A stretch of 53,569 bases of DNA from Flavobacteriaceae bacterium. Its GTDB lineage: Bacteria; Bacteroidota; Bacteroidia; Flavobacteriales; Flavobacteriaceae. Position numbers and translations under genes: made by a program. The notes under the pieces are model-generated. The model was not told the DNA's origin and did no database searches. It worked only from the letters and a program-made list of their open reading frames with translations. This document shows positions 33,898-42,466 of the stretch, in pieces. Each line of letters begins with the position of its first letter. Position 1 is the first letter of the stretch. The stretch is taken from the NCBI GenBank assembly GCA_017858055.1, contig JAFMCA010000015.1, positions 1-53,569 on the forward strand, given 5' to 3'.

Positions 33898-35785
33898 CGA
33901 ACTTTTAAAATTTTATTGGGGGCACGATTCCTTTCGACCGCTACAGAAGGAAATTATCAAGGCTGTACTTGACCAAAAAGATACTCTGGCGCTTCTCCCT
34001 ACTGGAGGAGGAAAGTCTTATTGTTATCAAATTCCTGCATTAATGCAAGAAGGTTTTGCCTTGATAATTTCTCCTCTAATTGCTCTTATGGAAGATCAAG
34101 TAAACAACCTAAAAGAAAAGGGAATTAGAGCCTTATATTTTGAGTCCGATCCTCAAGGACTTAAGCTTTCACAACAAATAGAAAATGCGATCAACGGTCG
34201 TTTTAAAGTAGTTTATGTTTCTCCAGAACGTTTATTGAATCCTGCTTTTATCAATCAAATAAAACATGCTAAAATCTCATTAATTGCTGTCGATGAAGCC
34301 CATTGTATTTCTGAATGGGGTCACGATTTTAGACCTGCTTACCGAAAAATCAATGTATTGCGCACTTTTTTTCCACATACTCCTCTTTTGGCCCTAACAG
34401 CCTCCGCAACGCCAGAAGTGAAAAAGGATATCGTAACACATCTTCAACTCCGTTCTCCAGAGATTTTCCAGCATTCCTTTAAACGCGAAAACATCAGTTA
34501 TCAACTTTGGGAAAATGAAGATAAGTTTCAAACGACTCTTCAATTGTTAAATCACTTTAAGGGGAGTAGTATAATTTATTGTAATTCAAGAAAACAAACG
34601 GAGTATTTGGCAGATTTTCTCCAAAAAAACAATCACAAAGCAACCTTTTTTCATGGTGGGATGCTTCCTTCGGAGAAAAAAGAAAAGCTGGAAGCATGGC
34701 AGCAAGGGAAGCAGTTACATATGGTTGCTACTACTGCCTTTGGAATGGGAATTGATAAAGCCGATGTGCGAACGGTGATCCATACCAATCTTCCGGAAAG
34801 TATTGAGAATTATTATCAAGAAACAGGGCGTGCTGGAAGAGATGGGAAAAAGTCACAAACTTTTTTACTTTATCAACCAGGGGACTGTAGTGAATTAGAA
34901 AGGAGAACCCTTGATCAATTACCTGAAAGAGATGAGATTAAGGAAATTTATAAGGAGCTCTGCAATACTTTTCAAATTGCCTATGGAGAAGGTCAGGAGA
35001 CTACCCATGTCTTGAATTTAAATCAATTTTGTCAGCGTTATCAAAGGTCAGAGAAAAAGGTAAAACAAGTTCTGGTTCAACTGGATAAGGCAGGTGTTTT
35101 AATGTGGCATGAAGCTAAGTCGAAACAATTGACTATACGAGCAACCTGTAGCACAGAAGTAGCCCGTTCTTTTGTAAATTCAAATCATACTGAAGCAAAA
35201 GTAATAGAGTATTTAATGCGTCAGCATCCCTATGTTTTTTCAGAGGAGATTCGTATTTCGATGCAAAATATTTGTTCCCATTTAAAAATCTCTTCCGAGC
35301 GGCTTGAAGATTCCCTAATCCAACTCAAACAAAGAGAAATGATTACTTACTCAGGGAGTTCAAATACGCTTTACCTAACGTTTTTACTTCCTCGAGAAGA
35401 TCAGTACACGCTAGCTCCAGTATTGAAAATGCTGAAGCAATTAAAGGATCAAAAAAATAAAAAAATTGCCGCTTTGATCGATTTTGTTACGGATACAGTG
35501 CATTGCAAGCGAAATGCTATCTTAAACTATTTTGGGGAAGACCTCCAAGGAAATTGTGGTCAGTGTTCAGCAAATTCCTGTAAGGCTGGTATAGAGGAAT
35601 CTCCCAATTTGGAAGCAGATTTGAAAAGGCTTTTACAAACCCAACCCTATTCCATCACCGAACTAAAGCAAAAGTTGTACTTTGAGCCCAGTACATTACA
35701 AAACCTTTTCGCAACTTGGTTGGATCAGCATTTCATTGGGATTAATGATCAGTTTAAATATTATTGGATAAATGAAACAAAATAA
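33887..35785 (+). CDS. recQ: RecQ family ATP-dependent DNA helicase
   Basis: A 632-residue 3'-5' superfamily 2 helicase for recombination repair. Walker A is TGGGKS at 39-44, DEAH at 136-139, and motifs III-VI (ALTASATP, IIYCNSRKQTEYLADFL, QETGRAGRDG) are intact. The RQC zinc-binding region has the cysteines of CKRNAILNYFGEDLQGNCGQC. The C-terminal ~50 residues are short and do not form a clear HRDC domain, as in many Bacteroidota second-type RecQ proteins. It overlaps fmt by 14 bases. Confidence 0.92.
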   Translation: MNANELLKFYWGHDSFRPLQKEIIKAVLDQKDTLALLPTGGGKSYCYQIPALMQEGFALIISPLIALMEDQVNNLKEKGIRALYFESDPQGLKLSQQIENAINGRFKVVYVSPERLLNPAFINQIKHAKISLIAVDEAHCISEWGHDFRPAYRKINVLRTFFPHTPLLALTASATPEVKKDIVTHLQLRSPEIFQHSFKRENISYQLWENEDKFQTTLQLLNHFKGSSIIYCNSRKQTEYLADFLQKNNHKATFFHGGMLPSEKKEKLEAWQQGKQLHMVATTAFGMGIDKADVRTVIHTNLPESIENYYQETGRAGRDGKKSQTFLLYQPGDCSELERRTLDQLPERDEIKEIYKELCNTFQIAYGEGQETTHVLNLNQFCQRYQRSEKKVKQVLVQLDKAGVLMWHEAKSKQLTIRATCSTEVARSFVNSNHTEAKVIEYLMRQHPYVFSEEIRISMQNICSHLKISSERLEDSLIQLKQREMITYSGSSNTLYLTFLLPREDQYTLAPVLKMLKQLKDQKNKKIAALIDFVTDTVHCKRNAILNYFGEDLQGNCGQCSANSCKAGIEESPNLEADLKRLLQTQPYSITELKQKLYFEPSTLQNLFATWLDQHFIGINDQFKYYWINETK

Positions 35786-36731
35786 TTCCCTTCCTAGGGT
35801 AGTATTCTTTGGTACACCTGAATTTGCGAGATTTTGTCTAGCGTCTATAGTGAACTATGGTTTTCCAGTAGTTGGAGTCGTTACCGCTCCAGATCGGAAG
35901 GCAGGTAGAGGAAAAAAATTAACTAGTTCTGCAGTTAAAGAGTTTGCCCTTCGTAAAAATTTAAGGTTACTTCAACCGACAAACTTAAAAGATCCTGATT
36001 TTATGGATCAGTTGCGTCAATTGAATGCAGACCTGTTTGCGGTAGTAGCCTTTAGGATGTTGCCCACAGGGGTATGGAGTATTCCGCCCCTGGGCTGTAT
36101 CAACCTTCATGCTTCTTTATTGCCAGATTACCGAGGGGCTGCACCCATTAACTGGGTATTGATAAATGGCGAGCAGAAAACAGGAGTCACTACTTTTTTA
36201 ATAGATGAAGCTATAGATTCTGGTGCGCTTTTAATGCAAAAAACCCAAACGATTGAAACCGAGGATACCTTCGAAACGTTACATGATAAATTATTGAAAC
36301 TCGGAGCGCCTCTACTCTGTGAAACTCTAAAAAAACTTTCTGAGCATAGTGTAGAAGGGGTACAGCAAGTAGAACTTCAAAATCCAAAAATGGCACCTAA
36401 GCTCACCACAGAAAATACGCAGTTGGATTGGGACAGTTCTACAGTCGCACTGGTTAACAAAATTCGAGGTTTAAATCCTTACCCTGGCGCTTGGACATTT
36501 TTATACAACAACGGGATACAAAGTAGGGTTAAGTTATTTATCGCAATGGCTTTAAAGGAAAATCACGATTTACCTCCTGGTAAAATACTTATTAGGAATT
36601 CAGAAATGTTGATAGCAACCGTAGATGGATTTTTAAATTGTTTAGAAATTCAATTACCCAATAAAAAGCGAATGGCAGTGCGAGCCTTGCTTAATGGATA
36701 CAGCTTCGATACCGAGGCGAAAATGCTTTAG
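35772..36731 (+). CDS. fmt: methionyl-tRNA formyltransferase
   Basis: A 319-residue enzyme that formylates initiator Met-tRNA using 10-formyl-THF. The catalytic residues are N111 and H113 in CINLHASLLPDYRGAAPI and D149 in DEAIDSG. N-terminal formyltransferase domain about 8-195; C-terminal tRNA-binding OB-like domain about 210-315. Complete length. Its start overlaps the recQ stop by 14 bases, making it the last gene of the operon. Confidence 0.94.
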   Translation: MKQNNSLPRVVFFGTPEFARFCLASIVNYGFPVVGVVTAPDRKAGRGKKLTSSAVKEFALRKNLRLLQPTNLKDPDFMDQLRQLNADLFAVVAFRMLPTGVWSIPPLGCINLHASLLPDYRGAAPINWVLINGEQKTGVTTFLIDEAIDSGALLMQKTQTIETEDTFETLHDKLLKLGAPLLCETLKKLSEHSVEGVQQVELQNPKMAPKLTTENTQLDWDSSTVALVNKIRGLNPYPGAWTFLYNNGIQSRVKLFIAMALKENHDLPPGKILIRNSEMLIATVDGFLNCLEIQLPNKKRMAVRALLNGYSFDTEAKML

Positions 36732-36797
36732 AGCCTTACCATTATTAACAAAAGCCCCTATTTATCAACAAAAAGCAGTATTTGAGCGGTTTTTCCA

Positions 36798-36826
36798 TTG
36801 GTCTTTTGAAAATCCATATAAATTTG
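36798..36826 (+). promoter_or_regulatory. promoter of the HU gene
   Basis: TTG at 36798-36800, 18 bases, then TAAATTTG at 36819-36826, matching TANNTTTG. Transcription would start about 6 bases later, leaving a ~20-base leader before ATG 36852. Confidence 0.7.
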
Positions 36827-36851
36827 TCGAATAACCTTTAAAATTATAATT

Positions 36852-37124
36852 ATGAACAAAACAGAATTGATAGATGCAATGGCAGCTGATGCTGGCATCT
36901 CAAAAGCAGCGGCTAAAAAAGCATTAGAGTCTTTCTTAGGAAGTGTTGGTGGATCACTTAAAAAAGGAGGTCGTGTATCTCTAGTTGGATTTGGATCTTG
37001 GTCTGTATCTAAAAGAGCAGCTCGTGACGGTAGAAATCCTCAAACAGGAGCTACAATCAAAATTGCAGCAAAAAATGTAGTGAAGTTTAAAGCAGGTGCT
37101 GAATTATCTTCTTCTGTAAACTAA
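36852..37124 (+). CDS. HU family DNA-binding protein
   Basis: A 90-residue histone-like protein that bends and compacts DNA as a dimer. The start MNKTELIDAMAADAGISKAAAKKALESF and the DNA-gripping arm (VSLVGFGSWSVSKRAARDGRNPQTGATIKIAAKNVVKFKAG) are canonical. It has its own promoter and terminator and is a monocistronic unit. HU cannot be told from IHF-like relatives with full certainty, but a single small gene of this type is HU. Confidence 0.93.
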   Translation: MNKTELIDAMAADAGISKAAAKKALESFLGSVGGSLKKGGRVSLVGFGSWSVSKRAARDGRNPQTGATIKIAAKNVVKFKAGAELSSSVN

Positions 37125-37144
37125 ATCAACCCTACAGTATTAAT

Positions 37145-37171
37145 AAAAGCTCCCATGTGGAGCTTTTTTTT
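37145..37171 (+). terminator. Rho-independent terminator of the HU gene
   Basis: AAAAGCTCC (37145-37153) pairs with GGAGCTTTT (37159-37167) around CATGT, followed by a T run to 37171. The yqgE gene starts only 17 bases later, so that gene must be transcribed by read-through or a promoter within the HU gene. Confidence 0.85.
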
Positions 37172-37187
37172 ATATCTTAGAATACCT

Positions 37188-37733
37188 ATGGAAGCAGGCA
37201 ACTTTCTTATTGCATCTCCTACGATTATTGGAGATTATAACTTTCAACGATCTGGAGTTATACTTGTAGACCACAAGTCTACAGGATCTATTGGTTTTAT
37301 CGTAAATAAGCCCTTAGAATACACTTTAGATGAGCTTGTGGAAAATGTGAATCGTTCTTTTCCCCTCTATTACGGTGGCCCTGTGGAACAAGACAATTTA
37401 TTTTTTATCCATCAACTTGGTGCTCTTATTGCAGATAGTATTCAAATCAATGAAAATCTGTTTTGGAGTGGTGATTTTGATCAAGTTATGGAATTGGTAA
37501 ATGCGGGTAGAATCAGTTTTGATCAAATTCGCTTCTTTTTAGGATATAGCGGGTGGGGAGAAGGTCAGCTTGAGGCAGAACTGAAGGAAGAAGCATGGAT
37601 TTTAAAAGACACTATTGATCCTGAGGAATGGATGCGGACTTCAAATGAGGAATTTTGGAAAAATCAAATGGTTGCTTTGGGAGGAAAATACCTAATTTGG
37701 TCTAATGCTCCTGAAAATCCAATGTCCAATTAA
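37188..37733 (+). CDS. YqgE/AlgH (UPF0301) family protein
   Basis: From ATG 37188 (MEAGNFLIASPTIIGDYNF) this is a 181-residue single-domain protein of the YqgE/AlgH family. An upstream ATG at 37155 lies inside the terminator hairpin and is rejected. Recognisable parts are RSGVILVDHKSTGSIGFIVNKPLEY and GYSGWGEGQLEAEL, the family hallmark. Molecular function is unknown. It is convergent with the aminotransferase-like gene, their ends overlapping by four bases. Confidence 0.9.
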   Translation: MEAGNFLIASPTIIGDYNFQRSGVILVDHKSTGSIGFIVNKPLEYTLDELVENVNRSFPLYYGGPVEQDNLFFIHQLGALIADSIQINENLFWSGDFDQVMELVNAGRISFDQIRFFLGYSGWGEGQLEAELKEEAWILKDTIDPEEWMRTSNEEFWKNQMVALGGKYLIWSNAPENPMSN

Positions 37734-38551
37734 CCCATGTAAGAAAGAAAGCTTTCAAATAAAACTTGTGATCTAATGGATTGGAAGTTTGTTTTTCGAT
37801 AACTGGTAACGGCTTGTCCTCCACGAGTAATAGAGAGCACCATTACTTCTTCGGATTTTTGCAATTCAAAAGGATTGAGGTTTTGTTCTAACAATTGGTA
37901 TTCAGCACTTTTATACTTTTTCGTCCAATCATTAAAAGCCGTTCTAATAGCAAAATCTTGACATCCGGAAGCTAAACTTGGGGTTAGAATTTTATCTCCC
38001 TGAAAACAATACAAACTCCCTTCTAGGGTTTCTACTAGATTTTTATCGTTGTTCAAAAGCACGCAATCGTCTAAGCCATTTTCTTTCGCATAACTTCTTG
38101 CGATGGTAAACAGGGTTTGATTTGTGCTTGAAAGATTGGAAAGTGAATGGGCTGCGATACCAACTTCTTTAAATAAATCCAACGTATAGGGCTTTTGAAC
38201 CGAATGGAAATGCATTCGATCTTGAGCATTTAAGGAAATAATAAATGCAATTGAGTCGTCTAATGGGAAAAATTGAAAACGAATGACGACACTTTCAGGA
38301 GCTTGTAAGGACGCTTTAACCAAGGTAGTGATTTGCGTTGCCAAAAAGTCCATGGTGTATTCCATGGGTATTGCAAACCGATGTCTTCTAAGAGAGGAGA
38401 TGATTCGGAAATAATGTTGTTCCCAAAAGAGAATGGAATTATCCTGAAATCGAAGTAGTTCTGAAATTGAAAAGCGGGTATGAAGCTGTTCAGTAAAAGA
38501 AGGTGGGATTTCGGAGTAGTGTTCAACGAGTGAACCGTTACAATTAATCAT
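37730..38551 (-). CDS. degenerate class IV aminotransferase homologue (PLP lysine absent)
   Basis: A 273-residue protein with the fold-type IV pattern, clearest at FWEQHYFRIISSLRRHRF (42-59) and DDCVLLNNDKNLVETLEGSLY (161-181), where the E of VxE is kept. The Schiff-base lysine expected in the KxxN segment is missing: the line reads NLSSTNQTL, with S141 (TCA) at that position. The N-terminal YGDG(V/L)FE motif is also lost. Relatives such as IlvE or aminodeoxychorismate lyase need that Lys, so this is likely a non-enzymatic or repurposed member. The frame is open and codons look normal, so it is not simple decay. Confidence 0.78.
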   Translation of the reverse strand: MINCNGSLVEHYSEIPPSFTEQLHTRFSISELLRFQDNSILFWEQHYFRIISSLRRHRFAIPMEYTMDFLATQITTLVKASLQAPESVVIRFQFFPLDDSIAFIISLNAQDRMHFHSVQKPYTLDLFKEVGIAAHSLSNLSSTNQTLFTIARSYAKENGLDDCVLLNNDKNLVETLEGSLYCFQGDKILTPSLASGCQDFAIRTAFNDWTKKYKSAEYQLLEQNLNPFELQKSEEVMVLSITRGGQAVTSYRKTNFQSIRSQVLFESFLSYMG

Positions 38552-38559
38552 GAGGAAGT

Positions 38560-38952
38560 TTAGCTAGCACCTAAAACCTGTTTTAAATCTAAAACAAGGT
38601 TGTCCCAAAGCATTTTGGATTCTTCAAGTTCGTCTTCTTCTGCAAAATCGGTGATGATAAGAGAGACGTCTTTGGTGATTTCATCTACCATAATTTTAAA
38701 CTCAAAAAAATAGTCGTCGGAATCATTTTCATCATCTACCCACTGGAATCGAACCTTTTCATTGTTTTTTTTCTGAAGCAGTAATGCTTCTTCTTCTGAG
38801 TCATCCCAAATAAAAGTAAACAATTCTCCCCTAGAGTTTACATTATCTGCAAACCACTCGGAGAGCCCGGAAGGGGTAGAGAGATACTGAAAAAGTAGTT
38901 GGGGTGAGGCGTGAAAATCGTATTCTATTGTAAAACTTTTTTTAATACTCAT
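38560..38952 (-). CDS. START-like domain protein
   Basis: From ATG 38952 (MSIKKSFTIEYDFHASPQLLFQYL) this is a 130-residue protein of the AHSA1/START-like fold known in Bacteroidetes. The segment TPSGLSEWFADNV and the later FEFKIMVDEITKDVSLIITDFA fit this family. The first seven residues of a longer reading from 38973 are unlikely. It is followed after 8 bases by the aminotransferase-like gene, so they form an operon. A hydrophobic ligand is expected but unidentified. Confidence 0.8.
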   Translation of the reverse strand: MSIKKSFTIEYDFHASPQLLFQYLSTPSGLSEWFADNVNSRGELFTFIWDDSEEEALLLQKKNNEKVRFQWVDDENDSDDYFFEFKIMVDEITKDVSLIITDFAEEDELEESKMLWDNLVLDLKQVLGAS

Positions 38953-39025
38953 GGTTATTTTATAAGTACCCAATATATTGAAAAAACCCTAAGGACCACA
39001 TTTATTTTAAATTATTTTCAAAAGG

Positions 39026-39056
39026 TTGTTCGTAGCCGATTATGTTTTTATATTTG
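39026..39056 (+). promoter_or_regulatory. promoter of tRNA-Met
   Basis: TTG (39026-39028), 20 bases, TATATTTG (39049-39056): a close match to the Bacteroidota consensus. It ends 11 bases before the tRNA. Confidence 0.75.
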
Positions 39057-39067
39057 CGCACTGAAAT

Positions 39068-39141
39068 GGCGAGGTAGCTCAGCCGGTTAGAGCGTCGGAT
39101 TCATAACCCGGAGGTCGGGAGTTCGAGTCTCCCCCTCGCTA
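39068..39141 (+). tRNA. tRNA-Met (CAT anticodon)
   Basis: A 74-base cloverleaf. The acceptor GGCGAGG pairs with CCTCGCT (first pair G-U), the D stem is GCTC/GAGC, the anticodon loop is TTCATAA, and the T arm contains GTTCGAG. Discriminator A at 39141 is followed by C; the full CCA is not encoded. G1-U72 instead of a C1-A72 mismatch argues against initiator, so an elongator Met tRNA is likely, though a lysidine-modified Ile-CAT cannot be excluded by eye. Confidence 0.93.
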
Positions 39142-39146
39142 CAAGA

Positions 39147-39173
39147 AAGGTCTTCATCTGAAGGCCTTTTTTT
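39147..39173 (+). terminator. terminator downstream of tRNA-Met
   Basis: AAGGTCTTC pairs with GAAGGCCTT over nine bases (one G-U) around ATCT, followed by a T run. Confidence 0.85.
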
Positions 39174-39476
39174 ATTGGGCTTAGCCGCTAATACATAAGG
39201 TGAAAAGACTATACCATCTGACTATTAATAATCACTAAATATATAGAAACTGACACTAAATTGACAGTAAAATGACCAAAATCTGTCAGTAAATACTGTC
39301 AGTTTTCCCCAAAAAATTCCAACCAAAAACTTTCAAATTAGACCCCCGTCCCTAAAATTAAATCCACTTTTATTTTAGAGCCGCTAGTGTGATATGATAG
39401 TATAACCTGACACCTCTAAACCTATAGCCTTTGAAAGTGGCCTCAAGAAAAGTAAGCTTATATTTTCCTTACGAAT
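39174..39476. other. gene-free tRNA-flanking stretch with TGACAG-type repeats
   Basis: No coding region is supported here. Between 39247 and 39305 there are four to five TGACA/TGTCA half-sites in both directions, among them CTGTCAGT twice. AAACTGACA (39247-39255) and TGTCAGTTT (39297-39305) form a spaced inverted repeat. A direct repeat AGCCGCTA (39183-39190 and 39379-39386) flanks this cluster. The location just past a tRNA is where integrative elements insert, but no integrase is present. Confidence 0.5.
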
Positions 39477-40700
39477 TTATAAATTGCCCAATTGCCCCGC
39501 GATATAGCCCGTACTCCATGCCGCTTGAAAATTATAGCCTCCTGTCACTCCATCTATATCCAGTACCTCTCCAGCAAAATAAAGTCCTTGAGCCTCTTTA
39601 CTTTCAAGTGTCTTTAGATGTATAGATTCTAAAGATACCCCACCACAGGTCACAAATTCTTCTTTAAAAGTTGTTTTCCCTGAGACCTTGTAGGTGTCAT
39701 GGGTGAGCAATTCAATTAGTCGTCGAGCATTTTTATATCCCAATTCATTCCATCGTTTCTCAATAGAAAGATTTGATTTCTCTAACAAAAATTGCCAAAG
39801 TCTCTGAGGTAAGGGAAACCCTTTTTGATTAACAATCGTTTTTAAAGGGTGTTGAAGTATAATTTTTTGTAATTGTTGAAATAAATCTTGTGTATTCCGT
39901 TCATTGAGCCAATTCACTTCTATTTCAAAGTGATAATTGGTTTCAGCCAACTGTCGTGCTCCATGTGAAGAAGCCACAAGAACTGCAGGTCCACTAAAAC
40001 CCCAATGCGTAATGAGTAAGGGACCTGTGGATTCAATCCCTTGTCCCTTTATTTTTACAACGGCATGCTCTACTACCAAACCCGTCAATTCAGTAATCGG
40101 TTCTTTGGGAAGATTGAATGTAAACAAGGAAGGAACCGGTGTTTTTATTTCATGGCCTAAATCTTTCAGCCACTTAAATCCTTGTTCCTTTGGGCTTCCT
40201 CCGCTCGCTACGATGACAGCTTCAAAAGCAATTGGGGATTCTGTATGCTTAAAATACAACAACCACTGATCTCTATTTTTTTCAAGATGTGCTACAGCAG
40301 TTTGGTAATGTATGCTGATCCCTAATTTCTCTGCTTCGCTGAGCAGACAATCGATGATGCTTTGAGAATTATTAGACACAGGAAATACCCTGCCATCGGC
40401 CTCAGTTTTTAATGCAACCCCCCGATTTTCAAACCACTCATAAGTGTCTTGCGTAGTAAATCGATAGAATATATTTTTTAATTTTTTCCCTCCTCTTGGG
40501 TAGGCTTTGATTAAACTGTTGAGATCCTTTGTGCTGTTCGTCACATTGCATCGACCTCCTCCTGAAATTTTCACTTTAGCAAGCACTTTGTCTGTTTTTT
40601 CAAAAAGACTTACTCGATACTGAGGATGATGTTTTTTTACAGAAAGTGCTGCAAAAAAGCCAGCAGCTCCACCACCTATTACAGCGATATGTTTTTTCAT
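39477..40700 (-). CDS. BaiN/HI0933-type NAD(P)/FAD-dependent oxidoreductase
   Basis: A 407-residue flavoprotein. The FAD loop is GGGAAGFFAA near residues 8-17, with GGGRCNVTN around 47-55, and the C-terminal GLYFAGEVLDIDGVTGGYNFQAAWSTGYIAG is the family hallmark. The family is widespread and poorly characterised; BaiN in gut bacteria reduces bile-acid intermediates, which need not apply here. It ends the long operon, 15 bases after the symporter gene. Substrate unknown. Confidence 0.88.
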   Translation of the reverse strand: MKKHIAVIGGGAAGFFAALSVKKHHPQYRVSLFEKTDKVLAKVKISGGGRCNVTNSTKDLNSLIKAYPRGGKKLKNIFYRFTTQDTYEWFENRGVALKTEADGRVFPVSNNSQSIIDCLLSEAEKLGISIHYQTAVAHLEKNRDQWLLYFKHTESPIAFEAVIVASGGSPKEQGFKWLKDLGHEIKTPVPSLFTFNLPKEPITELTGLVVEHAVVKIKGQGIESTGPLLITHWGFSGPAVLVASSHGARQLAETNYHFEIEVNWLNERNTQDLFQQLQKIILQHPLKTIVNQKGFPLPQRLWQFLLEKSNLSIEKRWNELGYKNARRLIELLTHDTYKVSGKTTFKEEFVTCGGVSLESIHLKTLESKEAQGLYFAGEVLDIDGVTGGYNFQAAWSTGYIAGQLGNL

Positions 40701-40715
40701 ATTTAGCTACTAAAA

Positions 40716-42380
40716 TTAGTATTCCTCTGCGGAGGGGATCTTTTGGTTCTCTTTAAAAATAAATTGAAATAAAAATCCGAGAAAAACGGTGAAAATTGCT
40801 CCAATTACATTTAGCCATAAGAAACTAACAATCTCTAGGGTAAACAAAACAAGGATAAAAAGTTCTGAAACAATAGCTGCCCAAAAAGCGGCTTTCCCTT
40901 TAATTTTTTTGATAAAAATGGCGATTAGAAATACCCCTAAAATGGTTCCGTAAAAAACCGATCCGACAATATTAACCAATTGAATGAGGTTTTCAAAAAG
41001 ACTCCCTACACTGGCAAATAGAATAGCAACTATTCCCCAAAGCAAAGTAAACGCCTTAGAGGCACTCACATAGTGCATGGGGGATTGGCCCCCGTAATTT
41101 CTTTGATACAGGTCCACAGTGGTAGTCGCTGCCAATGCATTAAGTTCGGATGCGGTAGAGCTCATAGCAGCTGAAAAGATAACGGCTAATAACAATCCAA
41201 TAAGTCCAGAGGGGAGGTATTTTAAAATAAAACTAATAAAGACGTAATCTTTATCGTTCACCTCTTGGTCGGGGGCTGCTTTGGCAATCAAAGTTTTCGC
41301 TTGATTCCGTTGAAGCAGATTCTGCTCAGTGAGGGAATGGAGATCCCAATTTTGCTGAATGAGTGCATTTTTGATTTGACCTTGTATCCTTAAATTCTCT
41401 TCCTCTAGAGCAATAAAATTAGCTCCTTCCGAGGATGCTTTTACGGCGGCTACTGCCTTGGGATTGAAATGGAGTGGGGCGGGTTCAAATTGATAAAAAA
41501 CAAAAACCATTACTCCGACCAAAAGTATAAAAAACTGCATGGGAACTTTTAAAATGCCGTTCATGATTAATCCCTTCTGACTCTCCTTAACTGATTTACC
41601 CGAAAGATATCGTTGAACTTGTGATTGATCAGTTCCGAAATAGGAGAGGGCTAAAAATAACCCACCCGTAAGACCACTCCAAAAGGTATATCGATTATTT
41701 AAATCGATACTAAAATCGATAACATTGAGTTTTCCGGCATGACCAGCAATTTTAAGAGCTTCGGTGAATCCTATTCCCTCTGGAAATCGCTTAATTATAA
41801 ATCCAAATGCTAAAAACATACCAAGAAATATGATAAACATTTGTTGTTTTTGAGTAACATTTACCGCTTTGGTTCCTCCAATCATAGTGTAGGAAATAAC
41901 TAATAATCCTACAAGAACAACAAGAATCTTCAAATCCCATCCCAACACAACACTCAGAATAATTGAGGGAGCGTAAATGGTAATTCCTGCCGCCAAACCT
42001 CTTTGAACTAAAAAAAGGATCGCAGTAAGGGTACGCACTTTTAAATTAAAACGCTTTTCTAAAAATTCGTAGGCAGTGTAAACTTTTAGTCGGTGATAAA
42101 CCGGTATAAAAAAGAGGCAGATCAAAAGCATAGCAAAGGGTAGCCCAAAGTAAAATTGGACAAAACCCATGCCGTCATGATAAGCTTGTCCTGGGGTAGA
42201 TAAAAAGGTTATGGCACTGGCTTGTGTGGCCATTACGGAGAGTCCCACAGTCCACCAGCGGGCTTCATTTCCTCCTTTTAGGTATTCATTAATATTTTTG
42301 TGGCTGTTATTTTTCCAAACTCCATAAAGGACAATAAAGGTTAATGTGGCAATCAATATGATCCAATCGAGTAGCTCCAT
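40716..42380 (-). CDS. sodium:solute symporter (SSS family)
   Basis: A 554-residue membrane protein with about 13 hydrophobic segments. The sodium-site region AAMSSTASELNALA (about residue 405) and the N-terminal EYLKGGNEARWWTVGLSVMATQASAITFLSTPGQAY are typical. A long non-membrane loop (about 305-380, with many Gln and Glu) is inserted between segments, as in several Bacteroidota members. The ATG overlaps the stop of a 28-residue membrane gene (TAATG), and the PIG-L gene lies just before it. Solute unknown; a deacetylated sugar derivative is a guess from context. Confidence 0.9.
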   Translation of the reverse strand: MELLDWIILIATLTFIVLYGVWKNNSHKNINEYLKGGNEARWWTVGLSVMATQASAITFLSTPGQAYHDGMGFVQFYFGLPFAMLLICLFFIPVYHRLKVYTAYEFLEKRFNLKVRTLTAILFLVQRGLAAGITIYAPSIILSVVLGWDLKILVVLVGLLVISYTMIGGTKAVNVTQKQQMFIIFLGMFLAFGFIIKRFPEGIGFTEALKIAGHAGKLNVIDFSIDLNNRYTFWSGLTGGLFLALSYFGTDQSQVQRYLSGKSVKESQKGLIMNGILKVPMQFFILLVGVMVFVFYQFEPAPLHFNPKAVAAVKASSEGANFIALEEENLRIQGQIKNALIQQNWDLHSLTEQNLLQRNQAKTLIAKAAPDQEVNDKDYVFISFILKYLPSGLIGLLLAVIFSAAMSSTASELNALAATTTVDLYQRNYGGQSPMHYVSASKAFTLLWGIVAILFASVGSLFENLIQLVNIVGSVFYGTILGVFLIAIFIKKIKGKAAFWAAIVSELFILVLFTLEIVSFLWLNVIGAIFTVFLGFLFQFIFKENQKIPSAEEY

Positions 42381-42466
42381 TAACTATAAAATTGCATGAA
42401 TAAATAAAACAAAATCCAATAGGCGATATTGGAACCGATCAGAACAATATAGGTGCTCTTTTTCAT
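42380..42466 (-). CDS. 28-residue single-span membrane microprotein coupled to the symporter
   Basis: A complete reading frame of 28 codons, start MKKSTYIVLIGSNIAYWI, then a hydrophobic stretch to MQFYS. Its ATG overlaps the PIG-L stop (ATGA) and its stop overlaps the symporter ATG (TAATG), so it fills the gap exactly in the translational chain. Residues 5-26 make one membrane helix with positive residues at the N-terminus. Small accessory membrane proteins encoded before SSS symporters are known (YhdT with PanF, YjcH with ActP). I do not recognise the family. Confidence rests on the coupling. Confidence 0.7.
   Translation of the reverse strand: MKKSTYIVLIGSNIAYWILFYLFMQFYS

Noticed and set aside
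37155-37187. Longer start for the YqgE gene
   Set aside because: The ATG is in the loop of the HU terminator and codes for an unconserved hydrophobic lead; ATG 37188 matches the family start.
38974-39067. Possible small gene between the START-like gene and the tRNA
   Set aside because: No frame with a start and family character is present; the region holds only the tRNA promoter.
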